Assembly: GCA_903891375.1 (NCBI GenBank)
Contig: CAITEL010000333.1
Span: forward strand, 1 to 5,400
DNA: 5,400 bases
Source: an uncultured Neisseriaceae bacterium
Lineage (GTDB): Bacteria > Pseudomonadota > Gammaproteobacteria > Burkholderiales > UBA11063
Direction of reading: 5' to 3'
In this document: positions 1-5,400 of the stretch, piece after piece
How positions within the stretch are numbered: the stretch's first letter is position 1
Layout of the letters: each line of letters opens with the position of its first letter
Notes under the pieces: generated by a model
What the model was told of the DNA's origin: nothing
Databases searched by the model: none
The model's input: the letters and a program-made list of their open reading frames with translations, nothing else
Made by a program: the position numbers and the translations under genes

Positions 1-177
1 TGATGACCTTGCTAAGTATATTATGGTAGATAGTTGCATGATAATATTATCTAATGAGCTAATATTATCTAATATATTTATATCAAAAAAATGCGTCGAT
101 GGTATATTGTTTAAAATAAATTCTAGTGGTTTTTGATTAAATAGAAAGCCACCAATTACAATTGTTGGTGTTAACAA
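1..177 (-). CDS. Partial ORF after bioF, possibly a divergent BioH-like alpha/beta hydrolase (N-terminus only)
   Basis: An open frame of 59 codons runs from a TTG at 177-175 to the left edge with no stop, so only the N-terminus is present. The next in-frame stop upstream is at 201-199, and there is no ATG or GTG between it and the TTG. The TTG therefore overlaps the end of bioF, and its stop TAA lies just two bases on. The only purine-rich stretch upstream (GAAAG) is a weak ribosome site, so translation is probably coupled to bioF. The protein begins LLTPTIVIGGFLFNQ, a hydrophobic strand then a Gly-Gly turn, followed by a helix-like stretch and a second strand (THFFDINIL). This spacing resembles the start of the alpha/beta hydrolase fold, and bioH often follows bioF in proteobacteria. 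However, the usual His-Gly of HGWG is replaced by Gly-Gly and no nucleophile region is visible. The coding call is fairly good; the BioH assignment is a guess from position and fold pattern. Confidence 0.6.
   Translation of the reverse strand, partial: MLTPTIVIGGFLFNQKPLEFILNNIPSTHFFDINILDNISSLDNIIMQLSTIIYLARSS
42..73. repeat. 14-bp direct repeat, 18-bp period, within the partial ORF
   Basis: TAATATTATCTAAT occurs at 42-55 and exactly again at 60-73, separated by 4 bp. On the minus strand the 18-bp period keeps the reading frame and encodes the near-repeat LDNISSLDNII. It looks like a small in-frame duplication in the partial ORF downstream of bioF. Confidence 0.7.
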
Positions 178-1349
178 GTTATAGCTTTCGCTAATGCTTC
201 ACATAAGGTTTCTATATCAGCTCTTGTATTTGCGGCTGTTAATGAAATTCTAATTCGTGGAGCATTTTTTTTAACCGTTGGGTAACTGATTTTCCCAACC
301 CGTATATGTTTTGTGCGTAATTCATTAAAAATATGTGTGGTGGTATCCTCATTATCAAAAATTAATAATTGTATAGGGGATATATTTAGTGTATTGTTAT
401 ACACAGGTAAATTATATTGGCTACAGAGTTCTAAAAAATAATTAATATTTTGGGTTAATGTATAGCGGAGTTTTGTACCTGTGTCAGTTGCAACTAACGC
501 CACACTAGCAATACTAGATGAGGCAATAGCTGGTGGAATATTCGTGCTAAATATCACTCCACGAGCTGTTTGCTTTAGATAATCAATAATATTGTACTTA
601 CTACAAACAAAACCGCCAAATGTGGCAATTGCTTTACCTAGGGTGCCAATTAAGATATCTATACCAGATAGTGGTAGTCCAAGTTGTTCCAAAGTTCCAT
701 AGCCATTGCTTCCAAGAGTGCCAATACCATGGGCATCATCAACGATTAGTAAAACATTATTGGGGTTCTCTGATTTAAATTTAAGTAGTTTATCTAAATA
801 GAGACATGTTCCATCCATACTAAAAGTACCTTCGGTTAATATGATATGTCTTTTTTCAGGTAGGGCATTAATTCGTTTAAACACGTTATTTAGAGTATTA
901 TCACTAAAAGAGTAAAATTTAACTTGTGATAATCGAATTCCATCAATATGTGAAGCATGGCATCTTCGATCAAACCAAACAATCGTATTTTCATCAGTTA
1001 ATTGGCTAAATATACTTGAATTTAATTGAAATCCAGTATTAAACAGTAGACATGATTCAAAACCAAGCCATGAAGCAAGCTGTGCAGAAAGAGTTTCATG
1101 TTCAACACTTAAACCACTTAAGTTTGGTGCACCTGTACTACCTACACCATGCTGATCTACGCCTGATTTTAATGCATCAACAAGATTTTCATGTTTGGCA
1201 ATTCCGAGGTAATCATTGCTGATAAAATTTAAATAATTGATATTATCATGAATAAAGAAACGTGAGTGGTACTTGTCTCGAGCAATGCGCAATTTGAGAG
1301 TATCTAGGGCATTATATTTTGTTTTAAACCATTCATTCCAGCTATGCAT
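171..1349 (-). CDS. bioF: 8-amino-7-oxononanoate synthase (BioF)
   Basis: This is a cytosolic PLP enzyme that condenses pimeloyl-ACP or pimeloyl-CoA with L-alanine to give 8-amino-7-oxononanoate, CoA/ACP and CO2, the first step of biotin ring assembly. The 392-residue length fits the family (E. coli about 384). Visible landmarks are SNDYLG at 44-49; the glycine-rich GVGSTGAPNLSG at 68-79; FDRRCHASH at 126-134, whose His131 should stack on PLP; TEGTFSMDG at 172-180; DDAHG at 204-208, with Asp204 and His207 contacting the cofactor; and GTLGKA at 235-240, with Lys239 as the Schiff-base lysine. The C-terminal RIRISLTAAN (365-374) is also typical. All expected catalytic residues are present, so it looks functional. 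The ATG at 1349 lies inside the end of bioB (8-bp overlap). An AGGA at 1363-1360 sits 10 nt upstream, a slightly long spacing consistent with translational coupling. Related alpha-oxoamine synthases (KBL, HemA, Spt) are alternatives on sequence alone, but adjacency to bioB settles the call. Confidence 0.96.
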   Translation of the reverse strand: MHSWNEWFKTKYNALDTLKLRIARDKYHSRFFIHDNINYLNFISNDYLGIAKHENLVDALKSGVDQHGVGSTGAPNLSGLSVEHETLSAQLASWLGFESCLLFNTGFQLNSSIFSQLTDENTIVWFDRRCHASHIDGIRLSQVKFYSFSDNTLNNVFKRINALPEKRHIILTEGTFSMDGTCLYLDKLLKFKSENPNNVLLIVDDAHGIGTLGSNGYGTLEQLGLPLSGIDILIGTLGKAIATFGGFVCSKYNIIDYLKQTARGVIFSTNIPPAIASSSIASVALVATDTGTKLRYTLTQNINYFLELCSQYNLPVYNNTLNISPIQLLIFDNEDTTTHIFNELRTKHIRVGKISYPTVKKNAPRIRISLTAANTRADIETLCEALAKAITC

Positions 1350-2271
1350 TAGCGCTAATTCCTAATTTTTTTAATAAAGATAAATCATTGTTTTCGGTGT
1401 TATTGGGTGTGGTTAATAGTTTTTCGCCAAAAAATATCGAGTTTGCACCACTCATAAAACACATAGACTGTTCTAATTCGGTTAATTTTAAACGTCCAGC
1501 AGATAGTCTCACTCGAGTTTTCGGGAACAGTATTCTCACTGTAGCAATAGTACGAATTAATTCAAATTTATCGAGGTCTTCAACTTTCTCTAATGGTGTA
1601 CCTTTTATTTTAACGAGCATATTAATTGGTATAGAGTCAGGCACAAATGGTAAATCGGTGAGAGCTTTTATAAAACTAATTCTATCTTGTTGCGTTTCAC
1701 CCATACCAAGTATACCACCACAACATACCTTTAGCCCAGCTTTACCAACATTATCAATAGTATCAATTCTTTCCTGAAAAGTGCGTGTAGTAATAACATT
1801 ACCATAATGCTCTGGTGAAGTATCAATATTGTGGTTGTAGTAGTCTAGCCCAGCAGTTTTTAGTTGTTGTGCTTGTTCTTGATTGAGGCTACCAAAGGTA
1901 ATGCATGTTTCTAAGCCATGTTTTTTTATTACTTTTATATACTCACTAGCTTTATCAATGGCTGATGTAGGTGGGGATTTATATGCCCCACCTAGGCAGA
2001 CCCGTTTAACACCATTTTGTTTGGCGATTATGGTTTGGCGTTCTATCTCTTCAATGGGTAATAATGCATTTAATTTCAGTTCAGTATGATTTTTATTACT
2101 TTGTGAACAGTAACCACAGTCTTCTGGGCAACCACCAGTTTTAACGCTGACTAAATGGCATAGTTCAATATCAGCTTCAAAATTGTTTTTTTGAATAGCA
2201 TATGCAGTTTCAATTAGTTCAAAAATTGGTTTCTGGTAAATTTTTTCAATTTCATTAAATGTATGTTTCAT
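1342..2271 (-). CDS. bioB: Biotin synthase (BioB), radical SAM enzyme
   Basis: BioB inserts sulfur between C6 and C9 of dethiobiotin, using S-adenosylmethionine radicals and an auxiliary [2Fe-2S] cluster as the sulfur donor; it is cytosolic. The radical SAM motif CPEDCGYC gives Cys48, Cys52 and Cys55 for the [4Fe-4S] cluster. The [2Fe-2S] ligands are all present at the expected spacing: Cys92 (RVCLGGA), Cys123 (ETCITFG), Cys183 (KVCCGG) and Arg255 (RVRLSAGR). YYNHNID at 144-150 supplies the Asn148 and Asp150 expected to contact substrate and SAM. At 309 residues it is shorter than E. coli BioB (346) because it lacks the poorly conserved C-terminal tail, ending soon after LLKKLGI; the core is intact. 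Translation starts at the ATG at 2271, which overlaps the preceding gene's TGA (ATGA) and follows a strong AAAGGA six bases upstream. The GGCPEDCGYCSQS form of the cluster motif differs from the E. coli form (ACPEDCKYCPQS). Confidence 0.98.
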   Translation of the reverse strand: MKHTFNEIEKIYQKPIFELIETAYAIQKNNFEADIELCHLVSVKTGGCPEDCGYCSQSNKNHTELKLNALLPIEEIERQTIIAKQNGVKRVCLGGAYKSPPTSAIDKASEYIKVIKKHGLETCITFGSLNQEQAQQLKTAGLDYYNHNIDTSPEHYGNVITTRTFQERIDTIDNVGKAGLKVCCGGILGMGETQQDRISFIKALTDLPFVPDSIPINMLVKIKGTPLEKVEDLDKFELIRTIATVRILFPKTRVRLSAGRLKLTELEQSMCFMSGANSIFFGEKLLTTPNNTENNDLSLLKKLGISANA

Positions 2272-3314
2272 GAGTTGTCCTTTCCAATGTAGTTTTTTAT
2301 AGTCATAGCATCAATTAAACGCCCACTTTTACCAGCGCTATTTAAAAACACCATAACAATTGGCTTGTTATCAACAATTGAGTAAAGCGCTAAACAATGC
2401 CCAGCTTCGTTAATGAAACCTGTTTTTGAGAGTTGTATCTGCAATTTGTTTGCGCGCACCAGTGCATCACTATTGATGTATCTGTGTGTGTAACGTGGGC
2501 CAAACATTACGTCAGCGTTTTTAGTCGTAGTGTCATGACGAATCTCATCATAGCTATAGGCGGCTTGTATCAACTTAGATAAGTCAAGCGCAGTTGATGT
2601 ATTCATATTGGTTAAGCCAGTAGGATCATAGTATTGAGTACTATTCATTTTCAAGCTTTTGGCTTTAAGGTTCATTTTTTTTGTGAAAGCATTTATGCCA
2701 CCATTAAATGTGGTTCTGCCTAATGCATGGGCTGCACGATTTTCTGAAGACATTAAGGCGAGTAATAGTAAATCTTTACGTTTAAATTGCATGCCAACTT
2801 TGAGTCTAGAATAAGTATTGCGTAACGTATCAATATCAGCATTGGTTATGGTTACATAGTCATTAAGATCAACTCCAGAGTCTAGTACCACTATTGCGGT
2901 CATTAATTTAGTAATTGAGGCAATTGGTAGTTGTGCATTTGGGTTTTTACTTACAATTATTTTACCAGTATTAGCATTTAGAGCTATTGCGGCATAGGAG
3001 TATAGTCGAGGTTGACGGCGTACACTGGTCTCATCAATATAATCTTTGGGGATCTCACTAGAAGCGGCCACTTTAGGCGATACGAATGGTTCCAGCGATG
3101 TATCTACTGTGGGGGTTTTAACTGTTCGTTTTGTGATTTTTTTATGATGTTTAATTTTCTTGTGTGGTGTTTTTTGTTTTGTTTTACTATGTTTGGTTGC
3201 CTTGGTGTGTTTATTAGCTAATGGCTGAATTTGATTAGATACATTGTTAATGCTATCAGCAAATGAACTTCCAATAAAACAACACAGTACAAATGTAATC
3301 AATAATTTTTTCAT
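2268..3314 (-). CDS. pbpG: Periplasmic D-alanyl-D-alanine endopeptidase, PBP7/PbpG type (serine-type, S11 family)
   Basis: This is a low-molecular-mass penicillin-binding protein expected to cut D-Ala-meso-DAP cross-bridges in peptidoglycan. The N-terminus is a clear Sec signal peptide (MKKLL, hydrophobic core, cleavage likely after SSFA at 16-19). Residues 34-67 form a Lys/His/Thr-rich, probably disordered linker. The catalytic domain begins near residue 105 (YSYAAIALN) and has all three active-site motifs: SxxK as Ser133-Ile-Thr-Lys136, SxN as Ser190-Glu-Asn192, and KTG at 297-299. ENRAAHALGR and the YYDPTGL stretch (228-234) are typical of PBP7. It ends at residue 348, soon after the fold is complete, without the C-terminal beta domain and amphipathic anchor of DacA/DacC carboxypeptidases; that favours the soluble endopeptidase type over a carboxypeptidase. 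The ATG at 3314 has a weak GGAT ribosome site, 13 nt after the previous gene; the stop overlaps the bioB start by 4 bp. Confidence 0.9.
   Translation of the reverse strand: MKKLLITFVLCCFIGSSFADSINNVSNQIQPLANKHTKATKHSKTKQKTPHKKIKHHKKITKRTVKTPTVDTSLEPFVSPKVAASSEIPKDYIDETSVRRQPRLYSYAAIALNANTGKIIVSKNPNAQLPIASITKLMTAIVVLDSGVDLNDYVTITNADIDTLRNTYSRLKVGMQFKRKDLLLLALMSSENRAAHALGRTTFNGGINAFTKKMNLKAKSLKMNSTQYYDPTGLTNMNTSTALDLSKLIQAAYSYDEIRHDTTTKNADVMFGPRYTHRYINSDALVRANKLQIQLSKTGFINEAGHCLALYSIVDNKPIVMVFLNSAGKSGRLIDAMTIKNYIGKDNS
2278..2283 (-). promoter_or_regulatory. Strong ribosome binding site of bioB inside the end of the endopeptidase gene
   Basis: On the minus strand AAAGGA (2283-2278) lies 6 nt before the bioB ATG at 2271, within the last codons of the upstream gene. 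Together with the ATGA stop/start overlap (2268-2271) it fixes the bioB start and argues that bioB is translated from the same mRNA as the endopeptidase, probably with coupling. This is the best Shine-Dalgarno match among the five genes. Confidence 0.8.
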
Positions 3315-3327
3315 ATATATAATCCGT

Positions 3328-5247
3328 TTAAGTATTTATATAACTTTTGGTGTTTGAACACACAAAATCGGTTACTAAGGTATTTAAGGTAGTTATTATA
3401 CCTTGAGTGTCATATTTCTTGATTAGTATAATTAAATTATCTAAATGTAATTTAAGTTCATCATATGGTATAAATGTTTCATTACCTTTCATAATTCGTT
3501 GATGTGTGGTTTTTTGTGGATTGTTACCAATTAACAATTCCTCATATAGTTTTTCACCAGGGCGTAGTCCACTAAATTTAATTTCTATATCACCATCTGG
3601 GTTGGTAGTATCTTTAATTGAAAAACCACTTAAATGAATCATGCGTTTTGCAAGATCTACAATTTTAACTGGTTCACCCATATCTAAAATAAAAACATCA
3701 CCACCAATTGCCATATTACTGGCTTGAATTACAAGCTGAACTGCCTCTTTTATCGTCATAAAATAGCGTATCACATCAGAGTGAGTAACAGTTACAGGGC
3801 CATTGTTTTTAATTTGTTCAGTAAATAGTGGTACTACAGAGCCAGAAGAACCAAGTACATTACCAAAGCGGACCATGGTAAATATGGTATGTGTTGATTG
3901 TATTTGCAATGCTTGTAGTATCATTTCTGCTAAACGTTTACTTGCCCCCATAATATTTGTGGGTCGCACAGCCTTGTCAGTAGATATTAAAACCATAGTC
4001 TCTACACTATGTTTTATAGCGGCGAGTGCAATTATATATGTACCAATAGCATTATTAAAGACTCCAGCAATAGGGTTAAACTCAACAATTGGCACATGTT
4101 TATAGGCAGCAGCATGATAAATAGTATTGATTTGATATTGTTTGATTATGCGAGAGATTAATTCAGCATCAGTGACGCTACCCAGTATATCAATAATTGT
4201 TAACGCTGGATGGTTAATAGTTAGTTGCAATTTTATATTATAAAGTGCATATTCGGAGTTATCTAATAAAATCAATGTGGTGGGTATGAGTTCAGAGATT
4301 TGATTGGCTAGTTCACTGCCAATAGAGCCACCACCGCCAGTGATTAAAACATTTTTTCCACGAATATTTTTTTGTAATAGTTGAATATCTGGTGGAATTT
4401 GATCCCGTCCTAATAAATCTTCAATATCAACTTCTTTAATGTCGTTGGTTGTAACTTGTCCACTAACTAGACTTGCGAGACTTGGTATTGTTTTGATTTT
4501 GATTGCCAGAGGTTCTAACATATCAATAATGTGTTTTCTTCTTGTTTGTGAGGCGGATGGTATGGCTAATAACACTTGTTCGATATTGTTTTGTCGTAAA
4601 ATTTTTGCGATGTCACGTGGGCGATGAATACTGATTCCACGAATGGTACTACCCCATATTTTAGAATCATCGTCAAAGAATACAACAGGGTTGTATTCTT
4701 GCCCAGCCGTTAAAGATAGGCATAATTGAACTCCAGCACTACCAGCTCCATAAATAGCGATGTTGGGTTTATTTTTAATCTGGGTATTGATTTTTCTGAA
4801 TAATCCACGCAATATAAGTCGTGTACCACCAATATAAGCTAAGGCAAATACCCAAAAAATTATTATCGAAGTTTTAGGAAATGCATAAATATGCGCTATT
4901 TTTGTTACATAAGTTAGTATTAGTACAGATAGTGTTACGCCTAGAAGTACTATCACGACAATTTTTTCATCAATATATTTAATAACTGCCTTATAAAGAC
5001 CAAGACTAATAAAAATAGGTATTGTCCAAATTGGTAACGCAAAAAATATCCAAATTGCATTGTCTAAGCGATGATCCCAGTCGCCACCTAATCGAAGTAA
5101 AACAGAGGTAATTAACGCTAGTGGTAATAAAATAAAATCAAGTAGAAGTAAGGCAATTATATTGGTATTGTGAAGTTGCTCTATTAAATGTTTGTAGGAT
5201 CGGATTAATTTTAAAAAAAATCCTTTAGTAATACTTGTATTGTCCAT
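3328..5247 (-). CDS. Membrane-anchored UDP-N-acetylhexosamine 4,6-dehydratase, WbpM/CapD/FlaA1 family (polysaccharide biosynthesis protein)
   Basis: Enzymes of this family convert UDP-GlcNAc to the UDP-4-keto-6-deoxy sugar used for QuiNAc, FucNAc or bacillosamine in O-antigen, capsule or glycoprotein glycans. At 639 residues it is the long WbpM/PglF type. Four hydrophobic segments occupy about 31-51, 64-85, 96-114 and 123-145. A first Rossmann-like domain follows with GAGSAG at 167-172 (the CoA-binding-like domain of this family). The catalytic SDR domain then starts near 298 with the NAD(P)-binding TGGGGSIGSE (303-312). HAAAYKHVP (378-386), ISTDKAVRPTN (421-431) and the C-terminal LRPGEKLYEELL (561-572) are diagnostic. 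The usual SDR YxxxK is MGASK (Met433, Lys437), matching the Ser-Met-Lys triad reported for WbpM. The ATG at 5247 has GGAA five bases upstream, and no in-frame ATG exists before the stop at 5298-5296. It heads the operon. The exact sugar product cannot be read from the sequence, and no glycosyltransferase is visible nearby. Confidence 0.93.
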   Translation of the reverse strand: MDNTSITKGFFLKLIRSYKHLIEQLHNTNIIALLLLDFILLPLALITSVLLRLGGDWDHRLDNAIWIFFALPIWTIPIFISLGLYKAVIKYIDEKIVVIVLLGVTLSVLILTYVTKIAHIYAFPKTSIIIFWVFALAYIGGTRLILRGLFRKINTQIKNKPNIAIYGAGSAGVQLCLSLTAGQEYNPVVFFDDDSKIWGSTIRGISIHRPRDIAKILRQNNIEQVLLAIPSASQTRRKHIIDMLEPLAIKIKTIPSLASLVSGQVTTNDIKEVDIEDLLGRDQIPPDIQLLQKNIRGKNVLITGGGGSIGSELANQISELIPTTLILLDNSEYALYNIKLQLTINHPALTIIDILGSVTDAELISRIIKQYQINTIYHAAAYKHVPIVEFNPIAGVFNNAIGTYIIALAAIKHSVETMVLISTDKAVRPTNIMGASKRLAEMILQALQIQSTHTIFTMVRFGNVLGSSGSVVPLFTEQIKNNGPVTVTHSDVIRYFMTIKEAVQLVIQASNMAIGGDVFILDMGEPVKIVDLAKRMIHLSGFSIKDTTNPDGDIEIKFSGLRPGEKLYEELLIGNNPQKTTHQRIMKGNETFIPYDELKLHLDNLIILIKKYDTQGIITTLNTLVTDFVCSNTKSYINT

Positions 5248-5313
5248 ATAAGTTCCAATAAAATAAATCGCATAAAAACTGCACGTAAGCTTCCGTCATG
5301 TATTTTGATTGCT

Positions 5314-5322
5314 ATTTTATCA
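5314..5322 (-). promoter_or_regulatory. Candidate extended -10 promoter for the operon
   Basis: The minus strand reads TGATAAAAT, a TGn extension followed by TAAAAT, five of six matches to the sigma-70 -10 consensus. No good -35 hexamer lies 16-18 bp upstream, which is tolerable for an extended -10. Transcription would begin near 5307, giving a leader of about 60 nt before the dehydratase ATG at 5247. In so AT-rich a region chance matches are common, so this is a prediction only. Confidence 0.5.
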
Positions 5323-5338
5323 TATTTTGCGCAAAATA
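5323..5338. promoter_or_regulatory. Perfect 16-bp palindrome abutting the candidate promoter, possible operator
   Basis: TATTTTGCGCAAAATA is perfectly self-complementary with no spacer. It sits immediately upstream of the TGATAAAAT element on the minus strand, in the -16 to -31 region where a dimeric regulator would affect RNA polymerase binding. The GCGC core stands out in an otherwise A/T-only neighbourhood. It does not resemble the BirA biotin operator (TTGTAAACC half-sites with a spacer of about 15 bp). With no loop it is a poor RNA hairpin, so a protein-binding site is the more natural reading. The palindrome is certain; the operator role is inference. Confidence 0.5.
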
Positions 5339-5369
5339 ATTTAAATATTTATATAGTTAATTTTCATAG

Positions 5370-5375
5370 TATAAT
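5370..5375 (+). promoter_or_regulatory. Possible plus-strand -10 element for a divergent gene outside the window
   Basis: TATAAT is a perfect -10 hexamer on the plus strand, but no convincing -35 hexamer is found 16-18 bp upstream and there is no TGn extension. The region is almost entirely A/T, so a chance match is likely. It would matter only if a plus-strand gene begins just past 5400. Confidence 0.22.
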
Positions 5376-5400
5376 ACACTAATCAAATTTAAAATAAAAA

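Noticed and set aside
1..170. Reading the region after bioF as an intergenic spacer with a terminator
   Set aside because: An uninterrupted frame covers it, and there is no GC-rich stem followed by a T-tract on the minus strand.
1388..1777. Plus-strand open frame of 129 codons opposite bioB
   Set aside because: It lies wholly within the antisense of a gene with complete catalytic motifs and has no recognisable domain or ribosome site. The other plus-strand frames (1883-2089, 3012-3221, 3803-4105, 4439-4627) fail for the same reason.
5211..5273. Second minus-strand short ORF (20 codons, MRFILLEL) across the dehydratase start
   Set aside because: It lacks a Shine-Dalgarno sequence and overlaps a gene with a better-supported start; most likely chance.
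5283..5296. Imperfect 14-bp palindrome ACGTAAGCTTCCGT in the leader
   Set aside because: It has one mismatched pair, is short, and has no loop for an RNA hairpin. It could be a second operator but is too weak to call.
5225..5299. Minus-strand 24-codon upstream ORF (starts MTEAYVQF) overlapping the dehydratase start out of frame, as a possible leader peptide
   Set aside because: There is no ribosome binding site, no run of a single regulatory amino acid and no attenuator hairpin or T-tract. Its length is expected by chance.
5248..5400. BirA-type biotin operator in the operon leader
   Set aside because: I looked for TTGTAAACC / GGTTTACAA half-sites at the usual spacing and found none; the palindrome present has a different sequence and no spacer.

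Overview
The window is an AT-rich stretch of a Gram-negative bacterial chromosome, most likely from a proteobacterium. The evidence is a signal-peptide-bearing PBP7-type endopeptidase of the beta/gammaproteobacterial kind, a WbpM-like membrane sugar-nucleotide dehydratase, and a bioB-bioF order followed by a possible bioH. Codons are strongly A/T-ending throughout, with no obvious compositional break between genes. The species cannot be named from this sequence alone.

All supported genes lie on the minus strand and look like one transcription unit read from right to left. Positions 5248-5400 are a non-coding leader. It holds a candidate extended -10 promoter (5314-5322) facing the operon, abutted by a perfect 16-bp palindrome (5323-5338). 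A weaker plus-strand -10 lies near 5370. The first gene (5247-3328) encodes a membrane-anchored UDP-N-acetylhexosamine 4,6-dehydratase of the WbpM/CapD/FlaA1 family. Thirteen bases later comes a periplasmic D-alanyl-D-alanine endopeptidase of the PBP7/PbpG type (3314-2268). Its stop overlaps the start of biotin synthase bioB (2271-1342) in an ATGA junction. bioB in turn overlaps bioF (1349-171) by 8 bp. A further open frame starts at a TTG overlapping the bioF end and runs off the left edge (177-1). It may be the next biotin gene, possibly a divergent BioH-like alpha/beta hydrolase.

Functionally there are two halves. The right half serves the envelope: a 6-deoxy amino-sugar precursor for surface glycans, and trimming of peptidoglycan cross-links. 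The left half is the late biotin pathway: BioF makes 7-keto-8-aminopelargonate from pimeloyl-ACP or pimeloyl-CoA, and BioB inserts sulfur into dethiobiotin. The tight spacing suggests biotin synthesis is transcribed together with envelope genes, with no recognisable BirA operator in the visible leader. I see no RNA genes, mobile elements, CRISPR arrays or convincing terminators, and nothing that amounts to a wholly new system. The most worthwhile items are the unusual operon mix, the palindrome at the promoter, and the divergent truncated gene after bioF.
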